Shown: positions 1-9,197, numbered from the stretch's first letter. The stretch is DNA of 64,000 nt from an uncultured Lachnospiraceae bacterium (GCA_947628225.1 CANQYY010000007.1:1-64000), one strand, 5' to 3'. The notes: generated from the letters alone by a model not told the origin. Made by a program: numbers and translations.

Positions 1-1269
1 GTACCGGCTAATACGACCCAGAAAAAGCTGAAGTTTGCTTCCAGCGATGAAAAGATCGCAAAGGTAGGGGAAGAAACTGGTATCGTAACCGGAGTTTCCG
101 CCGGTAAAGTGACCATTACGGCAACCAGCGTAGAGAAGCCGTCCGTAAAGAAAGCCATAGAGATTGAGATCTATGAGTCCGGCACGGCAAAAGAAGATAA
201 AAAGATCGATCTGAGCAAGATAACCGAAACGGATGACAAGAAGAATCCGAAGACCTTTACGAATACGGAAACCTCCTACAATGCAGAAACCGGCGAGCTG
301 AAAATCGGCTATACGAAGACGAACAGCGAGCAGGTGGTTATCGATTTGGGAGAAGATGTTGACTTTACCCAGTATAAATCGCTGGAAATTGTTGGAGCCA
401 CATCCGGACAGCTCAGTCTGGAGCTGTATGATTCCGGTCTGGATATGACGGATGAGAAATGGTATGAGAAGTACGAAGGCGCCACCTATCCGTTCTTTAA
501 CGGAAGCTGCTCTACCCGTCTGGAGGACGGCGCTTATAATGACAATGCGCTAGACAAGACGACAGAAACTCTGTGGTATTCCTGGGATGATCTGACGGAT
601 GACGGTACCAGCGACAAGGCGGGATGCGACTTCCGGGCTATCCGCTATATCGTTCTGAAAGCAAACCAGGCTCCGGCACATCCGATTGGCGGATATGGTT
701 TTGAGAACTTTGTAATTAAGGGAATAACACTGTCCACAAAAGAAGCGCCGGAGGATTATCTGCCGGTAACGCTGACTGCTGAAAATGAGGCGGAAGCTAC
801 CAGCCAGACAAAGAATCCGGACAATAAGACATATACTTCCGCAGCCTTTGACAAGGATGAGAAGGGAAATCCGTTTGTTGGCTTTGTATCTAACTCAGTC
901 CGGAGTTCCGGTATCGCATTCTATCTGAATGCCGAGAAACAGTCCGCGACGGATATCTCCCGGTACCGTTATGTAAAGGTAAAGGTAGTTTCTGATTTGG
1001 CGGAGAAACTTTCCCTTGTAGGATTAAAAGATGGCAATGTCTGGTCCGGCGCGGAAAGTTATGGAAAGGAAAGTACAGTACCGACAGCAGAAAGGACAAT
1101 ATACTTCTCCATTAAGGGGCAGACGGCGGAAGAACTTTCCGGCTTGTGTGCTATCGGTATAAAATCCAGCAAAAACGGTTCCAATGTAACCATTAAATCC
1201 ATGGAACTGGTAAAGGGCGAACCGTTGATTTCCGATGAAGATGCCGCTAGCACAACGGTAGTAAAATAA
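1..1269 (+). CDS. Secreted Ig-like (Big_2) surface protein, 5' end outside the window
   Basis: The reading frame is open from base 1, so the true start lies upstream and 422 residues are visible. The first 40 or so residues read as the end of a bacterial Ig-like group 2 domain (pattern S-x-D-E-K-I-A-K-V, then G-x-V-T-G-V-S-A-G-K-V-T-I-T-A). Two beta-rich segments follow, roughly residues 70-240 and 255-410, rich in aromatic and acidic residues and resembling carbohydrate-binding modules. No catalytic motif or C-terminal anchor is visible. The next two genes are also secreted multidomain proteins, so a role in polysaccharide binding at the cell surface is inferred from company. The module families are uncertain; the Big_2 call is firmer. 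Confidence 0.7.
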   Translation, partial: VPANTTQKKLKFASSDEKIAKVGEETGIVTGVSAGKVTITATSVEKPSVKKAIEIEIYESGTAKEDKKIDLSKITETDDKKNPKTFTNTETSYNAETGELKIGYTKTNSEQVVIDLGEDVDFTQYKSLEIVGATSGQLSLELYDSGLDMTDEKWYEKYEGATYPFFNGSCSTRLEDGAYNDNALDKTTETLWYSWDDLTDDGTSDKAGCDFRAIRYIVLKANQAPAHPIGGYGFENFVIKGITLSTKEAPEDYLPVTLTAENEAEATSQTKNPDNKTYTSAAFDKDEKGNPFVGFVSNSVRSSGIAFYLNAEKQSATDISRYRYVKVKVVSDLAEKLSLVGLKDGNVWSGAESYGKESTVPTAERTIYFSIKGQTAEELSGLCAIGIKSSKNGSNVTIKSMELVKGEPLISDEDAASTTVVK

Positions 1270-1307
1270 CAGCGCAGAACTGCTAAAAACAATCCATGTA
1301 ATAATTG

Positions 1308-1337
1308 CCGGGCTGCTTTCAGCAGGGGGCAGTCCGG
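1308..1337 (+). other. Intercistronic hairpin
   Basis: Arms CCGGGCTGC (1308-1316) and GCAGTCCGG (1329-1337) pair over nine positions with one G-U wobble. No T-run follows, so it is not a clear terminator; it may end or process the upstream transcript. Confidence 0.35.
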
Positions 1338-1376
1338 TGTTATTAAATAAAATATACTAAATAGGAGGTAAGAGTT

Positions 1377-4019
1377 TTGAAAAAGAATCTCAAGAAAACG
1401 CTTGCAAAAGCTACCGCCCTTGCCATGGCATTAGCCATGACGGTATCGGTAGTGCCGGCAGGCAGCGCAGATGCGGCAAAGAAAAAGCCGAAACTGAGCA
1501 AGAAAGTATCAGTTACGGTAAAAAAGAAAAAAAAGTTAAAGATCAAAAACACCAAAGGCATCAAGAAGACGAAATGGTCGGTAAAAAGCAAAAAAATTGT
1601 TAAGCTGTCCAAGAAGAAAAAGACCAGCGTTACCGTAAAGGGACTGAAGGCAGGAAAAAGCACAAAGGTAACGGCAAAGGTAACCGTTAAGGGAAAGAAG
1701 AAAGCTTACAAGCTGACCTGTAAAGTAACAGTAAAGAAGGCAAAGCCGTCGAAGACAACACCGGCTCCGGGAACGAAGACAACCGCTCCGGGAACGGGAA
1801 CGAAGACAGCAGCTCCGGGAGGAATAACTACGACAACAAAACCGGGAACCAGTGCAGGTCCGGGAACGAGTGCAGGTCCGGGAACGAGCGCAGGTCCGGG
1901 AACGAGCGCAGGTCCGGGAACGAGCGCAGGTCCGGGAACCAGTGCAGATCCGGGAACCAGTGCAGATCCGGGCACATCTCAGGAGCCGGCAAGCGATAAA
2001 GTTGTACCGGAAGGACCGAGATATGAGGTAAAAGCTCTGGCATCCAATCAGTGGGACGCTATTGGAGATACGTATTACTCTGATTTGGAGTTTAATGAAG
2101 AAGAAGGCTCAGCATTTTATGTGAATCCGGACTCTTCCGATAAAGACAATCATGGAGTGGTAGGATTCCTTCTTGACCCGCAGGGCCGCACAGTAGATGT
2201 TTCTGATTTTGACTATCTGGAAGTGAAAATGGAATGTGCTTCCGGTCCTACTGCTGAGGCAACAGAAGCCTGTGTCAAAGTTTATCCTACAAGTGCAACA
2301 AACTTCTGGGCTAAAACAGGCGATACTTATGAAGGCAGCAATTTTTCCAGTAAGGAAAGAACGTGGAAGATTCCGTTATCCAGCTTAGTAAGCCATGGAG
2401 CTCCCCTTGATGATTTAAAAGCCATTTCTGTTCAGGTAAATGCAGCGGCAATGGGAATCAAGGTATATAGCTTTACTTTTGTAAAAAATGAAGGCGACGA
2501 ATATGTATCAAAAGATGTGCCTAAAAATATTGCCATTAAGCAGGAATCCAATCAGACAGATGTATTGGAAAACGACACTCTTCAGCTGGTTGCTGAAGTA
2601 ACAAACAAAAATGGCCAGAAGGTAGAGGCAGAAGTAGAGTGGAGCACCGACAGCGAAGCAACAGCAAAGGTCGATGCAAACGGTCTTGTTACTGCTGTAA
2701 AAGCCGGTGACGCAACGATTACGGCAACGGTAAAAGATACCGATGTCAAGGCAGCCTATAAAGTTAAAGTATATAACAATAATCCGGTTAAACTTGGTCT
2801 GGAAATGGATCCGAACTATGAAGTTTATACCGTAGAAGAATTGTCTTCTTCGGATGGTGTATTAGTATCCGGAGTTACTTTGAATTCAAACGGAGATAAG
2901 GTTGCCGAATGTAAAAATCCGACGATTACAGTTGAAACGGCAGGAAATACGGCTAATGCTTCGATTACGGATGGGTCGGACGGTAAGATTTTAAAAGCAG
3001 CCAAAGAAGGCGAATTTACTTTAAAATTATCTTCGGAGGATGGCCTTTCTGCAATCACAAAGAAAATCTCAGTAGTAAAGGGTGCCCGTGTGGACATGAC
3101 TGCTGCAAATATTTTGGATAGTTCTCAGGGAGCCTTTGGCGGAGCCAGCCATAGCACAACCTTTGAAATTGCAAATAATATTCTGACAATGTCTGGCAGT
3201 GGTTGGAATATGGGCTTTGAAGTAAACTTTACCCTTCCGAAAGGAAAGACGGCAGCGGATTATCAAGGGGTAAGATTTAATTATACTGGAGATGAAACAG
3301 CAACCGGTAAGAATTTCGGTCAGACATTTGTGCTTAAGGCAAATCCTGATTGGTCGGCATCTTCTTCCGAAGGAAATGGCCTTGCATGTGGCTGGGGTAA
3401 TGAAAAAAACCTTGCAACAGCGACGTTGAGCGGCGGTGTTGCCAGCTTTGAGTTTGATTACGATACAGACTCCTTTGATACAACGGCTACGGCGATTCGT
3501 TTCGGCGTTAACATGGGACAATGGTCAGGGGAAGGAAAAGCGAAATTCTCTGATGTGATCCTGTTGGAAAAAGGCGCAGTAGCGCCATCAGACGGATCGG
3601 TTATTCTTTCAAGCAGCAAGCACCTTGAAAAACACGGTTATATAAACTTTACAGATCTGGACGGATGCCCGGAAGACTTTGATATTACCAATTATAAATC
3701 AGTAGCGATTACGTTATTGCAGTATACCAAGGCAGGTGAGCTCATCAAATCCAAACCTCAGGAATCAAAATTTACCGTGAACTATACAGGAGCAGGAAGC
3801 CTGTTTAATGGTGGTTATGGAAATGGATATGATTACAAGTTCGTGCACAATGTAACTCCAGACCCAGATACAGGCGAGATATCCTTTACTCTTACTAAGT
3901 TCACTTCAGGTGAAAATAAGGCAGATTGTTTTTCTTATCAGTTTTTGAGTGAAGGCACAAAGGACAAAGGCGATGGATATATAATACTTAAAGAAGCTAA
4001 GTTCACACCGAAAAACTGA
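1377..4019 (+). CDS. Secreted multidomain surface protein with lysine-rich Ig-like domain and hexapeptide linker
   Basis: An 880-residue protein starting at TTG, chosen because AGGAGG lies 9 bases upstream and a signal peptide follows at once (basic start, hydrophobic core rich in A, L and M, cleavage near residue 34 after S-A-D-A). Residues 35-127 form a domain in which 40 of 93 residues are lysine, with the beta-strand rhythm of a Big_2 domain. A Thr/Pro/Gly linker (about 128-210) ends in seven copies of PGTSA(G/D). Residues 215-380 look like a carbohydrate-binding beta-sandwich, 383-465 are a clear Big_2 domain, and two further beta-sandwich segments fill 570-880. I see no hydrolase motifs, so this is probably a non-catalytic polysaccharide-binding or scaffold-like protein. 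Its basic domain is shared with the xylanases downstream and at 50.9 kb. Confidence 0.75.
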   Translation: MKKNLKKTLAKATALAMALAMTVSVVPAGSADAAKKKPKLSKKVSVTVKKKKKLKIKNTKGIKKTKWSVKSKKIVKLSKKKKTSVTVKGLKAGKSTKVTAKVTVKGKKKAYKLTCKVTVKKAKPSKTTPAPGTKTTAPGTGTKTAAPGGITTTTKPGTSAGPGTSAGPGTSAGPGTSAGPGTSAGPGTSADPGTSADPGTSQEPASDKVVPEGPRYEVKALASNQWDAIGDTYYSDLEFNEEEGSAFYVNPDSSDKDNHGVVGFLLDPQGRTVDVSDFDYLEVKMECASGPTAEATEACVKVYPTSATNFWAKTGDTYEGSNFSSKERTWKIPLSSLVSHGAPLDDLKAISVQVNAAAMGIKVYSFTFVKNEGDEYVSKDVPKNIAIKQESNQTDVLENDTLQLVAEVTNKNGQKVEAEVEWSTDSEATAKVDANGLVTAVKAGDATITATVKDTDVKAAYKVKVYNNNPVKLGLEMDPNYEVYTVEELSSSDGVLVSGVTLNSNGDKVAECKNPTITVETAGNTANASITDGSDGKILKAAKEGEFTLKLSSEDGLSAITKKISVVKGARVDMTAANILDSSQGAFGGASHSTTFEIANNILTMSGSGWNMGFEVNFTLPKGKTAADYQGVRFNYTGDETATGKNFGQTFVLKANPDWSASSSEGNGLACGWGNEKNLATATLSGGVASFEFDYDTDSFDTTATAIRFGVNMGQWSGEGKAKFSDVILLEKGAVAPSDGSVILSSSKHLEKHGYINFTDLDGCPEDFDITNYKSVAITLLQYTKAGELIKSKPQESKFTVNYTGAGSLFNGGYGNGYDYKFVHNVTPDPDTGEISFTLTKFTSGENKADCFSYQFLSEGTKDKGDGYIILKEAKFTPKN
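1842..1967 (+). repeat. 18-bp tandem repeat encoding PGTSA(G/D)
   Basis: Seven in-frame copies of an 18-nt unit (consensus CCGGGAACSAGYGCAGRT) followed by one degenerate copy. It encodes the proline/threonine linker of the surface protein. Unit number is probably prone to slippage. Confidence 0.85.
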
Positions 4020-4045
4020 TCTTACTTGAGATGACAAAACAAAAG

Positions 4046-4077
4046 AAGGGTGCATGCGCGCGTGTGCACCCTTTTTT
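4046..4077 (+). terminator. Intrinsic terminator
   Basis: Arms AAGGGTGCA (4046-4054) and TGCACCCTT (4065-4073) are perfectly complementary around a GC-rich loop and run into TTTTTT. It follows the 880-residue surface protein and precedes the xylanase, so the xylanase is either read through or separately transcribed. Confidence 0.8.
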
Positions 4078-4104
4078 AAACCCAGGGAAATAAGGAGGTA
4101 TAGC

Positions 4105-6507
4105 ATGAAACTTCGTAAGGCGATGGCGGGCATACTGGCGCTGGCCTTTGTAGTATCCGGGCTTGGGATAACGGCTCCGGACAGCGCCGCCGCCTCAAAA
4201 CCGAAATTAAAGAAAAAGAAGATAACCGTAACAAAGGGAAAGACCAAAAAGATCACGATTAAAGGAAAGAAGATCAAGAAGACAAAATGGTCGGTAAAAA
4301 GCAAAAAAGTAGCGAAGCTGACAAAGAAGAAAAAGACCAGCGTTACCGTAAAGGGCCTGAAGGCAGGAAAGAGTACGAAGGTAACGGCAAAGGTAACCGT
4401 TAAGGGAAAGAAAAAAGCATACAAGCTGACCTGTAAAGTAACGGTAAAGAAGGCAAAGCCGTCGAAGACGCCGGCTCCGGCAACAAAGAAACCGGGGACA
4501 ACTGCGAAACCGGGAACGACGGCAACGACAAAGCCGTTAGTAGACGCTGACGTCAAGCTGGACCGCACGACTCTGACCGTGCCTTACAATGCTTCGATTC
4601 AATTAAATGCCACCGTAACACCGGCATCCGAGGCGTCCCGGGTAGTATGGAGCTCGAGCAACACGGCGGTAGCAACGGTCAAGGGCGGAATGGTAAGGGG
4701 AGTAGAAAAAGGAACCGCTGTCATTACCGCGGCCATCGGCAGTAAAAAGGCTACCTGCGACGTAACGGTGACAAAGGAAGATTTTGGCACTGTCGTAATG
4801 AATTGCGACTTTAATGACGGGGAGATAAAGCCATGGGGTCCCCGCGCGGCAAGCACCGCTCCGACGGCTGTCATTGATGAGAACGGATATGACGGGAAAT
4901 GCCTGAAGATTACCGACCGCGTAAGCCCTGCCCAGGGAGCGCTCTTAGATTTATCGGAAATGGTAGAGCCGAGCGCCACCTATGAGTTTTCCACCTATGT
5001 AAAATTAGGGGATACCGCTTCCGATAACGCTGCGATTATTCTTTCTACGGAAACAAAAGCAGTGGCAGGCGGAGAAGAAGTATATGCCAATGTAAAATGT
5101 ATTACTACGAAAAGTGGTAACTGGGCCTGCGCAGCCGATTATATACTGAAGGATCCAAGACAGTGGAATCAGGTTACCTATCAGGTGACGACCCCGGATG
5201 ATGTATCCCACTTTGGCTTGTATTTTGAAGGGGGAAATTCAGCCGTCGACGACCTGTATGTGGATTCCACCTCTTTGAAGCTGATTTCCCGGAATGTACC
5301 GGACTATACGATTCCGTCCCTATATGATACCTACAAGGATATCTTTAAATATATGGGCGTAGCGGTGGACTACAACCAGTTGATGGGCGAAAATACCATG
5401 CGTTTTATCAAGGCGCAGTATAACAGCGTGACAATGGGAAATGCGATGAAACCGGAGGCAATTTTACCGTCAGATAATAATGACAGAAATTTTGTTACGG
5501 TAGAAGAGGCGAAAAATCTGGGTTATTATGTAACGGATGAGTATCAGAAGCAGGAGGATAATATTAAAACAGGTGGAAAAGTATATTATCCGAAACTGAA
5601 TTTTTCACAAACAGACGCTCTTTTAAAAAGAGCCCATGACCAGGGACTCAAGATGCGTTTCCACGTTCTGGTATGGCACCAGCAGACGCCGGTATTCTTC
5701 TTTAAATATGGTTATAAAGCTTCTTCCGGATGGACAAATGCATCGAAAGAAGCCATGAACTCCCGTCTGGAATGGTATATAAGGACGGTATTAGACCATA
5801 TCTTAAAGAGCCCGTATGCCGATGCGGTTTATGCGGTCGATGTGGTAAATGAGTACTTCCACAGCCATAATGCTTCTGATCCCAAAGTGAATACGAATGG
5901 GGTTACCTTCTGGGAGGATATTTATGAAACCGAAGATCCGTCTGCTTCCGGTAAGATGGTTACGAATCCATCCTATGTGAAGTTAGCGTTTAAGACTGCC
6001 TATGATGCGCTGGCAGCCAATAAGAGGACGGATATTTCCCTGATCTATAATGATTACAATACTTATGGCGAGGATACGGCAGACCGTATGATAAAGATGT
6101 ATAACTGGATCAATACACAGGATGACGTAAATACTGCGGGAGATAAAATCTGCAGCGGCGTTGGCATGCAGTCCCATTTAAGTGTTACCGGGTCCTATCA
6201 TTCGGTAGATAAGTTTACGGCAGCCCTGAATAAATTCTGCAACACGGAGGGTATGGAAGTCCAGATCACTGAGCTGGACGCTACCAGAGATGGAGCTACA
6301 GAGGAGCAGGAAGCAGCCTATTGGAAAAACATCATGAAAGCCCTGATCGCTGCCAAGAAAGCCGGAGGAAACATAACCAGCGTTACAATCTGGGGTATTT
6401 ATGACGCTACCTCCTGGAGAGCAGAAGGAAAACCGCTTCCGTTTACCGGACTCTTTAATATTAAAGATAACTTTACTGCTCTGATCGAAGCGGCGAAGGA
6501 GAATTAA
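4105..6507 (+). CDS. Secreted endo-1,4-beta-xylanase, GH10, with lysine-rich Ig-like, Big_2 and CBM-like domains
   Basis: An 800-residue retaining xylanase that would cut the beta-1,4-xylan backbone outside the cell. I start it at the ATG 8 bases after AAGGAGG rather than 51 nt upstream, because a signal peptide begins there (residues 1-30, ending S-A-A-A). Order: lysine-rich Ig-like domain (31-122), Pro/Thr linker, Big_2 (about 150-230), a CBM22/CBM4_9-like sandwich (235-390), then GH10 (about 400-800). The GH10 acid/base is Glu583 in V-V-N-E and the nucleophile is Glu723 in Q-I-T-E-L-D. The N-terminal domain is nearly identical at DNA level to that of the preceding gene. There is no sortase motif, so retention on the cell may depend on the basic domain (inference). 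Confidence 0.93.
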   Translation: MKLRKAMAGILALAFVVSGLGITAPDSAAASKPKLKKKKITVTKGKTKKITIKGKKIKKTKWSVKSKKVAKLTKKKKTSVTVKGLKAGKSTKVTAKVTVKGKKKAYKLTCKVTVKKAKPSKTPAPATKKPGTTAKPGTTATTKPLVDADVKLDRTTLTVPYNASIQLNATVTPASEASRVVWSSSNTAVATVKGGMVRGVEKGTAVITAAIGSKKATCDVTVTKEDFGTVVMNCDFNDGEIKPWGPRAASTAPTAVIDENGYDGKCLKITDRVSPAQGALLDLSEMVEPSATYEFSTYVKLGDTASDNAAIILSTETKAVAGGEEVYANVKCITTKSGNWACAADYILKDPRQWNQVTYQVTTPDDVSHFGLYFEGGNSAVDDLYVDSTSLKLISRNVPDYTIPSLYDTYKDIFKYMGVAVDYNQLMGENTMRFIKAQYNSVTMGNAMKPEAILPSDNNDRNFVTVEEAKNLGYYVTDEYQKQEDNIKTGGKVYYPKLNFSQTDALLKRAHDQGLKMRFHVLVWHQQTPVFFFKYGYKASSGWTNASKEAMNSRLEWYIRTVLDHILKSPYADAVYAVDVVNEYFHSHNASDPKVNTNGVTFWEDIYETEDPSASGKMVTNPSYVKLAFKTAYDALAANKRTDISLIYNDYNTYGEDTADRMIKMYNWINTQDDVNTAGDKICSGVGMQSHLSVTGSYHSVDKFTAALNKFCNTEGMEVQITELDATRDGATEEQEAAYWKNIMKALIAAKKAGGNITSVTIWGIYDATSWRAEGKPLPFTGLFNIKDNFTALIEAAKEN

Positions 6508-6545
6508 TATAAAATATTCCGTGAATGGATGAGAATAGGAAAATA

Positions 6546-6592
6546 AAAAGATGTCCCGACAGTCCGCATAGGACGGCCGGGACGTCTTTTTG
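6546..6592. terminator. Bidirectional terminator between xylanase and ridA
   Basis: GATGTCCCG...CGGGACGTC stem with an inner GTCC/GGAC stem, flanked by AAAAA on one side and TTTTT on the other. It can serve both converging genes. Confidence 0.85.
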
Positions 6593-6625
6593 TAAATATG
6601 TGCGCGGATAAAAAATATCCGTATC

Positions 6626-7009
6626 TTATTTTTCCTTCGCCACAATGGCTTCAATTTCAATTAAGACGTCCTTTGGCAGCCTGGCGACTTCTACGCAGGA
6701 GCGCGCGGGGCAGTCGCTCTTAAAATACCGGGAGTAAATTTCATTTACAGTGGCAAAATCCTCCATATTTTTAATAAAAACCATGGTTTTAATGGTATTT
6801 TCAATCTTGGCGCCGGATGCCTCGATCAGGGCGGCAAGATTTGAAATCGCCTGTTCCGCCTGTTTTTCAATACCTCCCTGCGCCAGCTCGCCCGTGGAGG
6901 GGATAATGGGGATGACGCCCGAGGTAAAGACAAGTCCGTTCACTTCAACAGCCTGTGAATAAGGGCCGATAGCTGCCGGCGCTTTATCCGTCGAGATGAT
7001 TTTTTTCAT
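6626..7009 (-). CDS. ridA: RidA family reactive imine/enamine deaminase
   Basis: A 127-residue YjgF/YER057c/UK114 protein, the standard family length. Family members hydrolyse reactive 2-aminoacrylate-type enamines released by PLP enzymes, protecting cytosolic PLP enzymes. The N-terminal A-P-A-A-I-G-P-Y-S-Q-A segment and the C-terminal C-P-A-R-S-C-V-E-V-A-R-L-P segment with the conserved arginine are both intact. I chose the ATG 8 bases after AAAGGTG over an in-frame GTG nine bases upstream. It is monocistronic, converging on the xylanase and divergent from the thioesterase gene. Confidence 0.93.
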   Translation of the reverse strand: MKKIISTDKAPAAIGPYSQAVEVNGLVFTSGVIPIIPSTGELAQGGIEKQAEQAISNLAALIEASGAKIENTIKTMVFIKNMEDFATVNEIYSRYFKSDCPARSCVEVARLPKDVLIEIEAIVAKEK

Positions 7010-7152
7010 ATCTATCACACCTTTCTGCTTTATTTTCTTAAAGTATACCGCAAAATTTCTTAGAATTCACTAGTTTTTTTAGGAAATCAATAGTATACTG
7101 ATAATTACCAGATAAAAAACAGATACGGAGCATTTCGTAGAAAAGAGGTAAT

Positions 7153-7875
7153 ATGTATAGTTATAATGACCGTGTTTCTTATAGCAGGATTGATAAAGAC
7201 GGATTGTTAGGCGTTTCCAACGTCGTAGATGCCATGCAGGATTGCTGCCTGTTTCACAGTGAGGATGTCGGGCGTTCGGTTATCGCCCTGAGAGAAAAAA
7301 GCCGGGCATGGCTGGTAAGTTCATGGCATATTGTGTTGAAACGCCGTCCGAAAATGGGAGAAAAATTTGTTGTGCATACATGGCCGTACCGCTTTAAAGG
7401 AATTTTTGGATGCCGGAATTTTTTGATGGAAACACCGGATAAGGAAGTGCTTGCCTTTGCAGACTCCCAGTGGTTTTATTTTGACTCTTCGACCGGCAGG
7501 CCGGCAAAAATAGATAAAGAGGAGATAGAGGCATATCCGGTTTCTCCCGCCTATCATATGGAGTATTCCCCGCGAAAAGTACAATTTCCCGAAGATCTTG
7601 TGCTGCGGGAAAAGATAGCGGTATGCCAGAATTATCTGGATACGAACCACCATGTCAATAATGGACAGTATATCCGTCTTGCCGTCAATGTTCTTCCCGT
7701 AGACTATGAAGTCAGCGAGCTTCGCGCGGAGTTCCGCCTTGCGGCAAAGATGGGGGACACGCTGTATATTTATTCCGGCGAAGAAAACGGATTTTATTAT
7801 GTGGTATTTACCGATCAGGAGAAAACTCCCTATTTTGCCTGCGAATTTACCGGAAGAAATGGGGGAGCATCATGA
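7153..7875 (+). CDS. Acyl-ACP thioesterase
   Basis: A 240-residue protein of the acyl-ACP thioesterase family (PF01643), made of two hotdog folds. It would release fatty acids from acyl carrier protein in the cytosol. Visible family features are the N-terminal Y-S-R-I-D-x-D-G segment, the W-L-V-S-S-W-H-I strand in the first hotdog, and L-D-T-N-H-H-V-N-N in the second, which contains the conserved Asn and His of the active site. An AGAGGT site precedes the ATG. Its stop overlaps the start of the S1 protein gene (ATGA), so the two are translationally coupled. The in vivo chain-length preference cannot be read from sequence. Confidence 0.88.
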   Translation: MYSYNDRVSYSRIDKDGLLGVSNVVDAMQDCCLFHSEDVGRSVIALREKSRAWLVSSWHIVLKRRPKMGEKFVVHTWPYRFKGIFGCRNFLMETPDKEVLAFADSQWFYFDSSTGRPAKIDKEEIEAYPVSPAYHMEYSPRKVQFPEDLVLREKIAVCQNYLDTNHHVNNGQYIRLAVNVLPVDYEVSELRAEFRLAAKMGDTLYIYSGEENGFYYVVFTDQEKTPYFACEFTGRNGGAS

Positions 7876-8729
7876 ATATCGAAAAAGAGCTATTGGGGAA
7901 GAAAGTAAAATTGCATATGGTAAAGGAGAGTGAATTCGGGGTATATTTAAGCCACGGCGATTATCCGGAGTTAGAGGTTTTACTGCCCAATAACCAGGTG
8001 CCGGAGGGGATCAGAAAGGGCGATATGCTGGAAGTTTTTCTGTACAAGGATTCGGAGGACAGGCTGATAGCGACCAGGGAAACCCCCTATATAACGCTGC
8101 ATGGGACGGCGCCTCTGAGGGTAGTTGAAGTGACGAACATCGGCGCATTTCTGGATTGGGGGCTGGCAAAGGACTTGCTGCTGCCCTTTAAGGAGCAGAT
8201 AGGGAGGGTGAAAGCCGGGGATACGGTGCTGGCAGCCCTTTATATCGATAAGAGCGGCCGCCTGTGCGCTACGATGCACGTTTACGATTATCTTTCCTGC
8301 GAAAGCCCCTACCGTAAAAATGACCATGTGAGGGGAAGGGTATACGAAATTACCGATTCCTTTGGGGCGTTTGTAGCGGTGGATGATAAATATTCTGCCC
8401 TGTTGCCTCACAATGAGCTCTCTATGGAATTTAAGACGGGACAGGAGATAACAGCCCGGGTAAAGGAAGTGACCGGGGATGGGAAATTAACGCTAAGTTT
8501 ACAGGAAAAGGTAAAATTCCAGATGGGGCTGGATGCGCAGATGCTCCTGAAACGTCTGGAGGATGCCGGCGGTTTTTTGCCCTTCCATGACAAAACCTCC
8601 CCTGAGATTATTAAGAGAGAATTTAAAATAAGCAAGAATGCTTTTAAACGCGCAGTGGGAAGATTGTTAAAAGAGAAAAAAATTGAGCTTGCAGAAAACG
8701 GAATAAAATTAAAAATGCCGGGACATTAA
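7872..8729 (+). CDS. cvfB: CvfB-like S1 RNA-binding protein
   Basis: A 285-residue protein matching the CvfB/YitL architecture: three S1-type OB-fold domains (about 1-65, 66-140 and 145-215) followed by a C-terminal winged helix (about 225-285). The segment G-A-F-L-D-W-G-L-x-K-D-L-L-L-P in the second domain is typical of the family. In Staphylococcus aureus CvfB affects virulence gene expression and binds RNA; here the target is unknown. Translation is coupled to the upstream thioesterase by a 4-nt overlap. A terminator begins inside its last codons. Confidence 0.88.
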   Translation: MNIEKELLGKKVKLHMVKESEFGVYLSHGDYPELEVLLPNNQVPEGIRKGDMLEVFLYKDSEDRLIATRETPYITLHGTAPLRVVEVTNIGAFLDWGLAKDLLLPFKEQIGRVKAGDTVLAALYIDKSGRLCATMHVYDYLSCESPYRKNDHVRGRVYEITDSFGAFVAVDDKYSALLPHNELSMEFKTGQEITARVKEVTGDGKLTLSLQEKVKFQMGLDAQMLLKRLEDAGGFLPFHDKTSPEIIKREFKISKNAFKRAVGRLLKEKKIELAENGIKLKMPGH

Positions 8730-8745
8730 CCCCGGCATTCTTTTC
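8714..8745. terminator. Terminator between cvfB and the YjfB-like gene
   Basis: Perfect 9-bp arms AATGCCGGG (8714-8722) and CCCGGCATT (8731-8739) followed by CTTTTCC. It overlaps the cvfB stop codon and lies just past the stop of the converging small gene. Confidence 0.85.
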
Positions 8746-8748
8746 CTT

Positions 8749-8943
8749 CTAAATACGTATATCCACATTTCCGCCAACGGCAGGATTAACAGACTGCTCC
8801 ATCAGCCGCGTCAGCTCGGCGCCCTGCATTTTTTGTACATCCATGGCATTTTTTAATACTTCAATGCCCACGCCGCTCATTACCTCGTTTTGAGATTGCA
8901 TAATGGAATAAGCAGCAATATCCATTCCCATACTAAGATCCAT
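8749..8943 (-). CDS. YjfB-like small motility-associated protein
   Basis: A 64-residue protein resembling the YjfB family (PF14070), which is found in flagellated Firmicutes and whose Bacillus members are in the motility regulon. The start is placed at the ATG 6 bases after GGGAGGTG; an ATG 15 nt further upstream overlaps that Shine-Dalgarno sequence. Features are M-D-(I/L) near the N-terminus, then a helical Gln/Met-rich middle (residues about 15-55) and a short V-D-I-R-I end. Its molecular role is unknown. CheW, CheY/CheX and a FliK-like protein elsewhere in the window agree with a motile host. Confidence 0.8.
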   Translation of the reverse strand: MDLSMGMDIAAYSIMQSQNEVMSGVGIEVLKNAMDVQKMQGAELTRLMEQSVNPAVGGNVDIRI

Positions 8944-9101
8944 TGGCACACCTCCCATATTATTGCAGATATTATAACATAATGCGAGGGAAATGGAAAG
9001 AAGAAATTGCTAAATAGTCAATCCTTGTAGAATATTTTGAAATTGGAAGGCGATACGGTAGTAAAAGGAAGAAATATGTAATAAATAAGGTGTTTCACGG
9101 G

Positions 9102-9130
9102 TTGACAGATGGAAATATAGTTGTTATACT
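9102..9130 (+). promoter_or_regulatory. Sigma-A promoter of the NlpC/P60 gene
   Basis: TTGACA (9102-9107), 17-nt spacer, TATACT (9125-9130). It lies about 60 nt upstream of the start codon. Confidence 0.85.
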
Positions 9131-9197
9131 TGATTATATAGTTAATAATTTCGTAATATTTACATTGGATATGAGTGAATAATCGGAGGGAAAAGAT

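Noticed and set aside
1842..1985. Possible CRISPR-like array
   Set aside because: The units are directly adjacent with no spacers and are in frame with a secreted protein.
1706..2043. Reverse-strand frames encoding Pro/Val repeats opposite the linker region
   Set aside because: They are the complement of the 18-bp repeat, lack ribosome binding sites and disappear outside the repeat.
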